Positions 36,261-45,537 are shown, numbered from the stretch's first letter. The stretch: DNA of 64,000 nt from Candidatus Bathyarchaeota archaeon (GCA_026014685.1 JAOZHW010000008.1:1-64000); one strand, 5' to 3'. Notes: generated by a model from the sequence alone, not told the origin. Translations and numbers: made by a program.

Positions 36261-38355
36261 GCCAGACCCCTCGGTTTTTGATTAGCCAGAACTGGGAGTT
36301 AAGACTTGTTTCCCCCTCTTTAGGAACCACCCTCTGGTATGTTCCATCACTGAGAAGCCTTCTGGCTTTAACGTTATCTTTTAGGTGAATCTTGAGCATG
36401 TTTTTAAGTATCGCAAAACGGATCTGCTGATCAGGCACACTAAACAACACTTCAACACGCTCGTTGAGGTTCCGAAACATCAAATCTGAGCTACCGATTA
36501 AAAGTTCGCTGTCGCCGCCGTTTTGGAAGTAATACATGCGGGCATGCTCCAGAAATCGACCTACGATTGAAATCACCGAAATATTCTCACTAACCCCCTT
36601 TATTCCCGGTTTGAGGCAGCATAACGCGCGCACGTTAAGTTCAACTTTGATTCCCGCCATCGAGGCTTTGTAGAGCGCTTTGATTACGTCTTTCTCTTCC
36701 AAGTTGTTTAGTTTAAAAGCCAAGTACCCGTTCCCGGTTTTTTGGTGGACAGCTATTTCGCGATCAATCCGAGCCAAAATCTCTTTTTTGAGGGTTTTTG
36801 GGGCAACAAGCAGATGCTTGAACTCTTTTTCCTGGAGCCCCTTAATCAATATGTTAAATAGCTCTTCGAGTTCCAACCCCACTTCTTGGTTAGCAGTTAA
36901 ATATCCGATGTCGCCGTAGATTTTCGCCGTCACCGCATTGTAGTTACCTGAACCGATATGTGCGTACCGAACTAAACCGTGTTTTTCTCGTCGAACGATA
37001 AGGCACAACTTGGCATGAACTTTAAAATTCGGGAAATTGTAAACGGTGTCAACGCCTGCTTCTTTTAGCCTTGAAACTAGCAGTATATTGTTTTCTTCAT
37101 CAAATTTGGCTTTCAACTCAACTATCGCAGTGACTTTTTTGCCTCTTCTAGCCGCTTCCATAAGAGCGTCAACAATGGGCGATTTAGCGTCCATGCGGTA
37201 CATGGTGATGCATATTTTTTCAACTCGCTGGTCAGTTGCTGCCTCTTTTAACAAATCGATTATTACTTCAAAACTGTCGTAAGGATGATACAGCACTATA
37301 TCTCGCTTAGCCACAGTTTTAAAAACGCTTTTCTCTGGGGTTAACAAGGGGAGGACCGATGGCAAAAACGTCTTGTCTTTAAGGTCAGGGCGGTTGACTT
37401 TGTAGAGCTGCCACAAATCAACCAAGCCCAAGGGACCATCAAACTCGTAAACCAAATAATCAGGCAATCCAACCCGAGCCTTCAACGCTTCTCTTAACTT
37501 ATCGGGAGTTTTTTTGTCAAATTCAAGACGCGTTGGAAACCCTGCTTTCCTCTTAGACAGGCCCTTCTTAACTGAATTTAGAAAGTCAGAGGATTCATCC
37601 ATTAAAATGTCAATTTCACCGTTACGCGTCAACCTAAACGGATAAGCCGTTACGTCCTCGGCGTTAGGAAAAAGCAGGTCTAAATTGTTACTAATCAAGT
37701 CTTCTATGAACACGTACTCGTGCTCTAAGTCAAGTTTTTCTCTAATCAGACTTTGCGGGACTTTTATTAGCCGCCCAAACTTTTCAGTAGGCGGCTCGAT
37801 TACACCGTAAAATTTACCTTTTGCCTCTAAACACAGCGACACATGAAGATTTTGAAATGCTGTGCTTTCAACATCTTCTTTGAACGTTTTCGTTTCTGGC
37901 AAGATGGAAGTCTTAAACGATTCACGCAGAATATCACGGTTCTTCTTAGGTAAATCTGCAAATTTTCGAATAGCTAAGCCCTCTGCTGACAACGCAGGCA
38001 AAAGTTCCCGCTTCCAACAGTTGGCATGCTTCTCGATTAAAGGAATAATCTCTTTGCGGGTAGCATGAATCTGCTCAACAGAATCCATCCCATCCATCGA
38101 ACGCTCATCAGACCCCTTATTAATCTTCTTCAAAAGTCGAGCTACACGCGTCATGAAGAACTCGTCAAGATTGCTGCCGCAGATGGCTATGAACTTCACT
38201 CTTTCAAGCAGCGGATGCCACTCGTCACGTGCTTCTTCTAGAATGCGAGCGTTGAATCTTACCCAGCTTAGTTCCCTGTTAAGATAGTATTCTGGGTTGT
38301 CCAAAATTTTGTCCAGATTCTGAGTTGTTTTTTCTGTAATCTTGGCGGATGACAA
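36229..38355 (-). CDS. ppk: Polyphosphate kinase Ppk1
   Basis: This 708-residue enzyme makes polyphosphate from ATP reversibly. Domain order is canonical: an N-terminal helical domain beginning YLNRELSWVRFNARILEEA, a head domain, then two catalytic phospholipase-D-like domains. The phosphohistidine motif is in FKVHAKLCLIVRR and the following RYAHIGSGNYNA. The second-domain motif contains ELLIGSSDLMFRNLNERVEV. It is the first gene of the polyphosphate operon. The 338-base upstream region carries two CTATAG sites nearest the divergent GIY-YIG gene. Confidence 0.95.
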   Translation of the reverse strand: MSSAKITEKTTQNLDKILDNPEYYLNRELSWVRFNARILEEARDEWHPLLERVKFIAICGSNLDEFFMTRVARLLKKINKGSDERSMDGMDSVEQIHATRKEIIPLIEKHANCWKRELLPALSAEGLAIRKFADLPKKNRDILRESFKTSILPETKTFKEDVESTAFQNLHVSLCLEAKGKFYGVIEPPTEKFGRLIKVPQSLIREKLDLEHEYVFIEDLISNNLDLLFPNAEDVTAYPFRLTRNGEIDILMDESSDFLNSVKKGLSKRKAGFPTRLEFDKKTPDKLREALKARVGLPDYLVYEFDGPLGLVDLWQLYKVNRPDLKDKTFLPSVLPLLTPEKSVFKTVAKRDIVLYHPYDSFEVIIDLLKEAATDQRVEKICITMYRMDAKSPIVDALMEAARRGKKVTAIVELKAKFDEENNILLVSRLKEAGVDTVYNFPNFKVHAKLCLIVRREKHGLVRYAHIGSGNYNAVTAKIYGDIGYLTANQEVGLELEELFNILIKGLQEKEFKHLLVAPKTLKKEILARIDREIAVHQKTGNGYLAFKLNNLEEKDVIKALYKASMAGIKVELNVRALCCLKPGIKGVSENISVISIVGRFLEHARMYYFQNGGDSELLIGSSDLMFRNLNERVEVLFSVPDQQIRFAILKNMLKIHLKDNVKARRLLSDGTYQRVVPKEGETSLNSQFWLIKNRGVWHEYAEYIPDM

Positions 38356-38694
38356 AGACCCTCTACCCTGAAGTATTAAAGCGTAAACTCTGCTTAAACA
38401 AACTTAACATACACGTCACAGTATAAAGTGTCAGCTTCAAAAAATAAGTTGTGTAGCCTGCGCTGCACATTTCTATCAGCGTTTACGCTTTCTTGGAAAA
38501 TCGTTAATGTAGCTGCATTTTATTCGTGGAACTGCAAAGGTTTCAAACTCAAACAGTGGCACTTTCTTATTCATCTGGCATCCTTAGGCTGATAAAGCGC
38601 TGCTGTTGCGGTTAAGCACTTTGAAAATAGACTCTATAGACAACTATAGTATATATAGTAACGGTTAAATCAGCCTATCTGCCTAATACGAGTC
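38356..38694. other. Intergenic region between ppk and GIY-YIG gene
   Basis: This region holds the promoters of two divergent genes. CTATAG occurs at 38634-38639 and 38644-38649, ten bases apart (one helical turn), next to a TATATATAG stretch about 45 bases before the GIY-YIG start. On the minus strand a 32-codon frame (38476-38574) has an ATG with AAGGA eight bases ahead. It encodes a small basic-tailed peptide (MNKKVPLFEFETF...PRKRKR) that could be a leader peptide for ppk or chance. Confidence 0.4.
38634..38649 (+). promoter_or_regulatory. Paired CTATAG sites
   Basis: CTATAGACAACTATAG is two hexamers one helical turn apart, with TATA-like TATATATAG right after them. It is one of the clearest instances of the motif that recurs in the phosphate region. 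Confidence 0.45.
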
Positions 38695-39147
38695 ATGAAC
38701 TCGCTTACTCTAAAAGAACAAGGCTTTATAGACCCCCTTCCACTCAAAGGGCTCGAATTCAACAGTTTGCCCTCAAATCAAAACTGCGTAATCATCCTAA
38801 CAGACACAACACTAACCGGTAAACCAACATCTGACATACTCTACATCGGTAAAACCAAAAAACTCGCCAAACGCATCTTCGGCGGCTACATCGCTGGATA
38901 CGGCGGAAAAACAACCAGAAAAATCCACTCAACGCTCTTCAAAGACGGCTTCATAGACAAAGTAGCCATCAGCTGGATGACAAACGATGACCCAAAAGCA
39001 GGCCAAAAAGATCTACTCGAGAACTTTAAAAAAGAACACGACGAATACCCAGCATGGAACAACACAAAGAAAACACAGCCGAAACCTCAACCAACCGCCA
39101 AAGCAGCAAAAGCCAAACCCTCTCGTAAACAATCCAAAAAACCCTAA
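38695..39147 (+). CDS. GIY-YIG-like domain protein
   Basis: This 150-residue protein has a GIY-YIG-type nuclease-like fold at about residues 28-115. The first strand is NCVIILTD, followed by ILYIGKTKKLAKRIFGGYI, which matches the YIG-x8-R pattern. A lysine-rich GGKTTRKIH and a later glutamate (DLLENFKKEHDE) follow. The tail (about 118-150) is Lys/Pro/Ala rich and probably disordered, suited to nucleic-acid contact. The last four bases overlap the convergent CYTH gene. The specific role (repair, degradation or mobile DNA) cannot be told. Confidence 0.68.
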   Translation: MNSLTLKEQGFIDPLPLKGLEFNSLPSNQNCVIILTDTTLTGKPTSDILYIGKTKKLAKRIFGGYIAGYGGKTTRKIHSTLFKDGFIDKVAISWMTNDDPKAGQKDLLENFKKEHDEYPAWNNTKKTQPKPQPTAKAAKAKPSRKQSKKP

Positions 39148-39677
39148 CTCCTTCCTTTTTTGCTAGCGTAATGATTGATTAACTCGTCAGTTGACCAAGG
39201 CAAACAATCCTTTTCTTGGTAACCCAATGCTTCTGCGTACTTTTTTATGTCATTCGGAGCGCCTTCTATTTCTAAAAATTCAGGAATAAACCCAAATTCA
39301 CCACTGTACTTATCGATGTCAAAACGAACGTTGCCCACCGCGTAACTGATGCGATGTTTCTCCATCTTTTCAGTAGGCGAAAATCCGATGGCTTGGAGAA
39401 TTTTGAGTGCAGCTTCTAAGTCGGAGACTTGCACGGTGTACTCTTCGGCTACTTTGACCGATTCGTTGACTCGAACCTTTTTGTAGGTTAATTCCACGTT
39501 ACCATTCTGTTTTCTTAGCCGAAGGACATCCTTGCGGTTTCGAATTTGACTATTTTGAGTATCCAGAAGCAGCGTTATAATATCGGCGCCAAACAATTTT
39601 TGTGCTCCAAACGCCATGAGCTGTTTTTCTATACGCTCGCGGTTAACTTCGAGAATCTTTACTTCAATTTCTTGCAT
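39144..39677 (-). CDS. CYTH-domain protein (class IV adenylate cyclase-like)
   Basis: This 177-residue triphosphate tunnel protein starts with the ExExK signature (EIEVKI). It continues with RLRKQNGNVELTYKK, VRVNESVKVAEEYTVQV and the late strand RFDIDKYSGEFGFIPEFLEIE, all charged tunnel strands. CYTH enzymes act on triphosphates (thiamine triphosphate, inorganic triphosphate, or ATP to cAMP). CHAD domains often accompany CYTH domains, and a CHAD fusion lies 3 kb away next to ppk and ppx. A short-chain polyphosphatase role is therefore plausible by context. Confidence 0.87.
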   Translation of the reverse strand: MQEIEVKILEVNRERIEKQLMAFGAQKLFGADIITLLLDTQNSQIRNRKDVLRLRKQNGNVELTYKKVRVNESVKVAEEYTVQVSDLEAALKILQAIGFSPTEKMEKHRISYAVGNVRFDIDKYSGEFGFIPEFLEIEGAPNDIKKYAEALGYQEKDCLPWSTDELINHYASKKGRS

Positions 39678-39763
39678 AAGACCAAGTGTAACAAAAATAT
39701 AAAAAAACTTTTAGATAAAAAATCTTAACCGAGGATATCTGATTAGTAACCTTGATCTCTGTA

Positions 39764-40456
39764 TCATTTGGTGTATTTGCTGTCGATATTCTGCTCCCAA
39801 AACTTTTTGAAACAACGCCTATATTTTGGCAATCTAGCTCTACCCCTCCAAGTCGATTTATCAACAAACCTCTTAATCTCCTTAGACGGCCTAAAGTATG
39901 CTATAGCCTTCTCGGGACTTAACACGAACGGTGGGTGCCCATAGTACATGCTGATCCAGTTAGCGATCAAGTTGGCCGTCCTATGGTTACCTTCAATAAA
40001 AAGTTGGGGGAAACCAAGTGCAGCCACATACACCTGAGATGCAGCTTTCAGCGGATGCGGTTCACCTTTCATGTGTTTTTTGTACCATTTCTCGATAGGC
40101 ACAATGTTTTGAGCGTATTTCTCCAAGTTAGCCTGAATAGCGGTATTAAACTCAAGCCTCAACTCAATGTCAAAGCCATAATGCACAATGTTATTTAATT
40201 CAGGAATTTCTGACAATCCCTTTGTGGAAAAGGGCTCAACTCCCTTACCCAGCAAATTATCCAAGTGCCTATATGCATCCATCATGCGCCCTCTAATGAC
40301 GGAATCAAAAGAATCTCTCTTCCCAAGTTTTTCATATTCTAACTGATCGTTAATCTTCGTCCAATTTCGCTCTACATCTAGAAGCGCTTTCTCCACATTG
40401 TCCAAATTAAATCTCAGTATTCTTTTATTGTTCAATACGACTCCAGCAAAGGTCAC
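39764..40456 (-). CDS. Fic-like protein with altered active site
   Basis: This 230-residue protein has the Fido/Fic fold core in the region about 130-190. The motif reads PQLFIEGNHRTANLIANW, aligning with HPFxxGNGRxxR, so the F-x-E-G-N-x-R anion loop is kept but the catalytic histidine position is Gln and the second glycine is His. The N-terminal part (about 1-120) is helical. A true Fic enzyme transfers AMP or another phosphate-containing group to a protein hydroxyl. Without the histidine it may be inactive or catalyse other chemistry. The C-terminus is very basic (WRGRARLPKYRRCFKK). There is no toxin-antitoxin partner next to it. Confidence 0.62.
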   Translation of the reverse strand: MTFAGVVLNNKRILRFNLDNVEKALLDVERNWTKINDQLEYEKLGKRDSFDSVIRGRMMDAYRHLDNLLGKGVEPFSTKGLSEIPELNNIVHYGFDIELRLEFNTAIQANLEKYAQNIVPIEKWYKKHMKGEPHPLKAASQVYVAALGFPQLFIEGNHRTANLIANWISMYYGHPPFVLSPEKAIAYFRPSKEIKRFVDKSTWRGRARLPKYRRCFKKFWEQNIDSKYTK

Positions 40457-40595
40457 TGCTTAAGGGGTATATTTACGTTTAATTTCTTTAGTCTTTAGTT
40501 TTTATAGATTAAAGAGCGAAATGCTGCCATTTAAGACGTGCGGGTTATAGACGTATTTAGAATATACTCATAACGATTATTAACATAAATCAGGG

Positions 40596-40970
40596 TTGAA
40601 GACTTCGAGCGCACAAAACATGTTCAACTACAGCTTGCTGATATTCAAACATGAAACTAACACAAAAAGCGAATACCGACTGGCACTAATTGACCCAAAC
40701 AACCATAAAGGGTATCCCGCCAACTTTGTCTGTATTCTGCCCAAAAAAATCTACGACAAAGGAAAACCAATGAGTATTTTTGCACAGAAATTCGGTGAAA
40801 ACTCCCTAAATTATGCTATCCAATTATTGGAGGCTGCACTTAGAAACGAAGAAGACATAGAAACTGTGGCGGAGTTGAAAATGCGTTTAAGACTTCTCAG
40901 AATGCAGAATGAGAAAACAGATAATTTGGCAACTAAACAAGCTCAGGTTTCTATTTCTGAATTATGTTAA
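40596..40970 (+). CDS. Hypothetical protein
   Basis: This 124-residue soluble protein is of no family I recognise. The N-terminal half reads as beta strands (YSLLIFKHETN, EYRLALIDPNN, ANFVCILPKKI). The C-terminal half is a helical hairpin (NYAIQLLEAALRNEEDIETV, ELKMRLRLLRMQ). TTG 40596 and ATG 40620 are both possible starts. It is AT-rich like the region downstream. Confidence 0.5.
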   Translation: MKTSSAQNMFNYSLLIFKHETNTKSEYRLALIDPNNHKGYPANFVCILPKKIYDKGKPMSIFAQKFGENSLNYAIQLLEAALRNEEDIETVAELKMRLRLLRMQNEKTDNLATKQAQVSISELC

Positions 40971-41012
40971 ACTTCAGTCCTGCTGTCGAGTTTACGGTTT
41001 TTGCGCACGTTA

Positions 41013-41177
41013 TCATGCTATTTGAATCGATTCAACTATGGCCTGACTTGGTTTCTTAATCACTTCATGGTCTAACCCGCAGATTGGGCAAAAAACTATT
41101 TCATGGTTTAAAAAATTATCAGGGCATACTTCAAACTTTGACTCACAGTATACACATTTTACTTCCAAATAATTCAC
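41013..41177 (-). CDS. Small zinc-ribbon protein
   Basis: This is a 54-residue reading frame with two Cys-x-x-Cys-type knuckles: CVYCESKFEVC near the start and FCPICGLDHE in the middle. A GTG start is used (two adjacent GTG codons at 41180 and 41177). Small rubredoxin-like or zinc-ribbon proteins of this size are common in archaea and may bind nucleic acid or another protein. The TATA-like ATAATATAAT is about 55 bases upstream. Confidence 0.55.
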   Translation of the reverse strand: MNYLEVKCVYCESKFEVCPDNFLNHEIVFCPICGLDHEVIKKPSQAIVESIQIA

Positions 41178-41407
41178 CACTTTTTGTTAAGTGATAGTTC
41201 CAGACTGTTTTACGTTACCACTTCTCGATCTAATTATATTATCATGCGGAAGTTAAGTTGTGTCTTGTTAGAATTTAGTAAATATATAGTTCGTACTTGT
41301 CTCTTTTAAGTGTCGTCGTTGAAATTTACATAACCCATTTTCTACTTTGTCGATTTATAAACTAATATTAGTGTTTAAAAAATATGGCGATTAATTGTGC
41401 TTTTCTT

Positions 41408-43213
41408 TTACTTGTCTGCTTTGTCTCCGCTGATTATTTCATCGTTTGGTTTGATTTTACCCAAATCTCTAATTTTTTGAATACATTCTTTCAATATGTC
41501 CAATTCGTTCTCCATATTCTTCGTTTGTAGATCTAGTACCCTCTCTATTTGAGTCAACTCTTTAGTTAATACTTCAGGATTAGCCTTGAATTTTCGAAGC
41601 ACTTGGATTTTTTGTATGCTTAAGTCTATTGCTTTAGCGGATAGTGGAATTAACTCAGTGCTTTGGAGCATAAACTGTGTTAGTTCCTCTGTAAGTTTAT
41701 CGCTTATAGGCTCTTTTGAGTGCTCAGTAATTTGCAATCCTTGGTTTCCAGTAGACGTTGGTTCTGTTTTAGCTATCGAACCTTCAATTAAGGATCCTTT
41801 TAGGGGTAAAACGCTTGCATAGTTTACCTCTTTGATAGGTATTGCTTTAGTTGTCTCGTATGTGAGTTTTTCCGGTTGGGTTTCCACGATCTTGTTTTCT
41901 TGTTGTCGATTTTGTAGCTTAGGAAGCAGCGGCTTTGCAGCAACTTGGTGTACTCTCCATCGTAAGAAACTTAGCAGTGAAAATGTAGTGAGACCAATAA
42001 TGAAAAGAGCAAAAATATACAGGCTTGTTGCAGAAAGATTCGGTGTCACTGATGGTTTTTCGGTAACTGTGACCGTACCTATGATAATCTCGTTGTCTCC
42101 AGTTTGGTTTTCATCTTGAACTGAATCAATTCTTGCGCTAATTTGATAAGTACTTGGACTCACATTTGTAGTGTTCCACAAGAAACTTACCGTTCTCTCT
42201 TGATACCCTTCCAACGCGATAGCAATTGACCCTGCAGAATTCGAATCATAACTGAAACGGATAATCGATTGCTCAGTTACGTTTTCTTTGTTTACCGCGG
42301 TAACCGTGATGTTTATTTCTTCTCCTTTAGTTATTTGAGTATTTGAAATTGCGCCATTTTTCAAAGCGAGGTCATGGTTTGTTTTTGTGCCGTTGCTGGG
42401 CGGTTCGTTCGGTATCGTTGCGTCGTTGATTGTAAAATTTTTTGATAAGCTATGTTCATAGTTTAATCCTTGTATCGACGAATTTAAGTGACAGTTTATT
42501 TTTGCCTCCCCAATACTGTACTCATTAGACACTTGGAATTCACACTCTACTATGTTCTGGGAGAGGTTGAATGTTTTGTTTTGTGTAAAAATATTATGTT
42601 GAGCACCTTGAGAATCAGTGACATTAATGGTTACTGTTGAATTAACAGCTTCGGAAATATTTTTTAATACTTCGACTTGTACTTTGGCAGTTTGCCCCCT
42701 AGAAAAACTGCTGCTTTCGGTTCCATTGCTATCAAACAGCTTAATACTTTCGAGATTAATTGTCCAGCCAACTTTAAATTTGCTGGTGACCTGTTTTGTC
42801 TGATTTAACATCCCTGCATTGCAAAGAACTGTCCACTCTCCGATTGACGGATTAGAACTGTTATCCATTGGTATTCGAAAAGATATGTTTGCGATTCCAT
42901 TTTGGTCTGTTACTGCGCTTCTAATAACTGTTGTAGGATTAGTTTTGTTTGCTGGTCCAGATGCTTTGAAAGTTACAAAAACGTTAGCTTGCGCTTGATT
43001 TGAATATGTCACATTAGCGTTTATGTATACAACATCTAAAGGCGAAAAAGTATAATTTGTGTTCACTGGTTTCCCATCGACGGCGCTTGAAATAGTCAGT
43101 TGTACTCCTAAATTTGATGATTCAGCTTTCCCGAGTTTCTCCGAAGAGAAACTTAATGTAACAATCAAAATTAATGAAATAATAATTAGTTTTTTTTTCT
43201 GTGCTGATATCAT
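41408..43213 (-). CDS. Surface Ig-like membrane protein, pst operon
   Basis: This 601-residue protein has a signal peptide (ISAQKKKLIIISLILIVTLS), then three or so Ig-like/invasin-type beta domains (about 35-390). The first (VVYINANVTYSNQAQANVFV TF, then DQNGIANISFRIP) resembles the Ig domain of the cohesin proteins at 47.1 and 52.6 kb. One transmembrane helix (about 395-420) leads to a cytoplasmic tail of about 180 residues, with a helical end (ELTQFMLQSTELIPLSAKAI; QIERVLDLQTKNMENELDIL). ATG 43213 is chosen for the signal peptide, 13 bases after pstA2 ends. It is the third gene of the pstC2-pstA2 operon and could link outside binding to the cytoplasm. This last point is inference. Confidence 0.75.
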   Translation of the reverse strand: MISAQKKKLIIISLILIVTLSFSSEKLGKAESSNLGVQLTISSAVDGKPVNTNYTFSPLDVVYINANVTYSNQAQANVFVTFKASGPANKTNPTTVIRSAVTDQNGIANISFRIPMDNSSNPSIGEWTVLCNAGMLNQTKQVTSKFKVGWTINLESIKLFDSNGTESSSFSRGQTAKVQVEVLKNISEAVNSTVTINVTDSQGAQHNIFTQNKTFNLSQNIVECEFQVSNEYSIGEAKINCHLNSSIQGLNYEHSLSKNFTINDATIPNEPPSNGTKTNHDLALKNGAISNTQITKGEEINITVTAVNKENVTEQSIIRFSYDSNSAGSIAIALEGYQERTVSFLWNTTNVSPSTYQISARIDSVQDENQTGDNEIIIGTVTVTEKPSVTPNLSATSLYIFALFIIGLTTFSLLSFLRWRVHQVAAKPLLPKLQNRQQENKIVETQPEKLTYETTKAIPIKEVNYASVLPLKGSLIEGSIAKTEPTSTGNQGLQITEHSKEPISDKLTEELTQFMLQSTELIPLSAKAIDLSIQKIQVLRKFKANPEVLTKELTQIERVLDLQTKNMENELDILKECIQKIRDLGKIKPNDEIISGDKADK

Positions 43214-43226
43214 ATTCTCTGCCCTT

Positions 43227-44591
43227 CTAGTGACCTCCACTTTTTTTGGCCCAATGATTACGTGCGTATAACCCTGCAAAGCATATAACTAGAAATATTG
43301 CTAAAAGTACAAAACCTGCTGCAAATGCAACGTTTGTTTTATCCCAAATATACTGTTCTGCCACTATTGCTCTGTATGTTCTAAAGATCATCACCGGAAG
43401 CGTGGGCATGCCTGGATCTTCTCCAGTTAGAGGCAAACCCGCGGGTAGGTTAGAGTTCCCGACATCTGCAGTTAAAATTAGGACTGTCGTTTCTCCAAAA
43501 GCTGCACCTAGTCCAAGTATGAACCCGGTAATTATTCCAGGTATTGCAGCCAATATGACTACTTTTCTTACTGTTTGCCATTTTGTTGCACCAAGAGCAT
43601 AGGCGCCTTCACGGTATGAGTATGGAATACTTTTCATAGCTTCTTCAGCAACTCGAATGTTCCATGGAAGGGTCATAAAAGAAAGACAAACAGCCGCTGC
43701 CAGCCATGATACCCCCCACCCCAATCCGATTCCTTTTTGGGCGAGGAAGTAAAAGCCAAATAACGCAATTACTATTGAGGGTGCTCCTGCCAGAGTTTCT
43801 ATGAAGAAACGGATTGTGGATGTAATCCGGTTGTCCGGTGCATATTCTGACATATAAATCGCGGCACAGAGGCCAAGTGGAAAAGATATTGCTTCACATA
43901 GCAATACTATCAAAATCGATCCAATCACATAGTCGCTTATGCCTGCTTGTACAGCCCCATCAATAAAATCTACAAGGATCCCCAAATTATAACCTGAGCG
44001 GAAAACAAAATCTAATGAAAGAAATTCTGCACCTCGAATTAATGTATAGACTGTAATTGCTAAGAGGATCAGCACCCCGATAAAAGCTGACATGCGTAGG
44101 CCGAATTTTGCTAAATTTTCTGTAACTATGGGGGAATCAGTTATCCCTGACTTGAACTGTTTATCAGTTACTTTTCTAAAGTTTCTATTGAAAAATTCTA
44201 TTTCAAAAGCTAAGAAACAAAGAACTCCAGCTAAGGTCAATTGAGGATTTATTGTCAAGATGCCCGTGCTTAGGGTTAAAAATGCCGAAATAGCTGCTAA
44301 TTTTAAACCTAAGGAATGGGCTTCTGAGAGTAAATACGCTAAAACAAAAAAGAGTAAACTTGGCAGGATCAACACTAATGCGGATGTCGAGGACGCCATC
44401 ATCTGGTCAAATTGGGGACCCATTAGCGTCGTTTCAGAAAGCCAAATCGCCAGTGCGTTAAATAACTTGGTTCCTCCGATGGAGGCTACCGATATTCCAG
44501 CTGTAACCATAAAAATAGCTGCAAGCAAGTTTCTTTTTTCATGTGAACGTTCATAGTTTTCTATTTTTTTTAATAAATTGCTCGTGATCAT
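43227..44591 (-). CDS. pstA: Phosphate permease PstA2, long form
   Basis: This is a 454-residue PstA. The C-terminal 280 or so residues are a normal six-helix permease with the coupling loop REGAYALGATKWQTVRKVVI L and GAAFGETTVLILTA. The first 165 residues are an extra module with about four hydrophobic segments (LLAAIFMVTAGISVASIGG; STSALVLILPSLLFFVLAYL; LAAISAFLTLSTGILTI; TLAGVLCFLAFEI) not present in PstA1 of the first cluster. It overlaps pstC2 by four bases. Confidence 0.9.
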   Translation of the reverse strand: MITSNLLKKIENYERSHEKRNLLAAIFMVTAGISVASIGGTKLFNALAIWLSETTLMGPQFDQMMASSTSALVLILPSLLFFVLAYLLSEAHSLGLKLAAISAFLTLSTGILTINPQLTLAGVLCFLAFEIEFFNRNFRKVTDKQFKSGITDSPIVTENLAKFGLRMSAFIGVLILLAITVYTLIRGAEFLSLDFVFRSGYNLGILVDFIDGAVQAGISDYVIGSILIVLLCEAISFPLGLCAAIYMSEYAPDNRITSTIRFFIETLAGAPSIVIALFGFYFLAQKGIGLGWGVSWLAAAVCLSFMTLPWNIRVAEEAMKSIPYSYREGAYALGATKWQTVRKVVILAAIPGIITGFILGLGAAFGETTVLILTADVGNSNLPAGLPLTGEDPGMPTLPVMIFRTYRAIVAEQYIWDKTNVAFAAGFVLLAIFLVICFAGLYARNHWAKKSGGH

Positions 44592-45502
44592 TTTGTTGAC
44601 CTGTTCAAGTTAGTTTGTTCCTTCAACATTCTTCTGATAGCTATGTTTAAGCCCCCCACTATTATGAAAAGAAGAATAGCCGCTCCAGCTAACGAGTAAA
44701 TTTGACTTGTATCTGACTCGCCTTGTTTGTAGTAAAGAGCTATCAACGTTGGTATGGTGTCTATTGGACCGAAAAAGTTTGTGGGCGAGATAGCAGCCGA
44801 GGGAACAACACCTCCGCCTACAACCATCCAAACAGCCATAGTTTCGCCTATTGCGTTTCCCATGGCCAAAACTAAGGCGGCAATTATTCCTGACTTCGCA
44901 ACTGGTAGAGAAACACGAAGTGTTGTTTGCCATTTAGTAGCCCCTAATGCTAATGATGCTTCTTTTAATTCGTGCGGAACAGCACGTATGGCGTCTTCGG
45001 CTACGCTCGCAACCAAAGGCAAAGAAAGCACAAATAGTACTATCCATGCTGCTAAGACTCCAACTCCAGATATGGTTAGATTGAAGAAATCTTTGATGGT
45101 GGTAACAATGAGAACAACACCGATCAATCCTACCAATATCGAGGGTATGGAGGTTAAGACTTCTAAACTGGGTTTTACTATGTTTCTGATTTTTATGTCC
45201 GCGTATTCTGCTAGATAGATTGCGACGGGAATTCCTACAGCTGCCGCTATTACAGTTGAACCCGCACCTGTATAGAGTGAATAAAATGCAGGTGAGAGAA
45301 TCCCATTGTTAACTTTCCAGTCTAGTCCAAACCCATTTAAAAGCCATTGTTGCATTTGAGGGAATCCCATGCTGAGGATGTAAACAAAAATCATCATAAC
45401 AATAATTATCGAGGAGAAAGCACAGATGAAAAAAAACTTAGACACGATGCTGTCGATAAGTTTACTGCTTATCAAATGCTCTCCTACCCTTAATTTAGGC
45501 AC
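44588..45502 (-). CDS. pstC: Phosphate permease PstC2
   Basis: This 304-residue permease has helix 1 at about 22-48 (FFFICAFSSIIIVMMIFVYI) and the coupling loop [21 protein letters not shown]. Other motifs are GNAIGETMAVWMVVGGG and IPVAIYLAEYAD. ATG 45502 is supported by the alignment of its N-terminal helix with PstC1. It is the first gene of a minus-strand operon (pstC2, pstA2, surface protein), divergent from the dockerin-bearing pstS3. Confidence 0.93.
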   Translation of the reverse strand: MPKLRVGEHLISSKLIDSIVSKFFFICAFSSIIIVMMIFVYILSMGFPQMQQWLLNGFGLDWKVNNGILSPAFYSLYTGAGSTVIAAAVGIPVAIYLAEYADIKIRNIVKPSLEVLTSIPSILVGLIGVVLIVTTIKDFFNLTISGVGVLAAWIVLFVLSLPLVASVAEDAIRAVPHELKEASLALGATKWQTTLRVSLPVAKSGIIAALVLAMGNAIGETMAVWMVVGGGVVPSAAISPTNFFGPIDTIPTLIALYYKQGESDTSQIYSLAGAAILLFIIVGGLNIAIRRMLKEQTNLNRSTK

Positions 45503-45537
45503 GTTAAGCTTATTTCGACAAGATATTGGTTTCCTAC

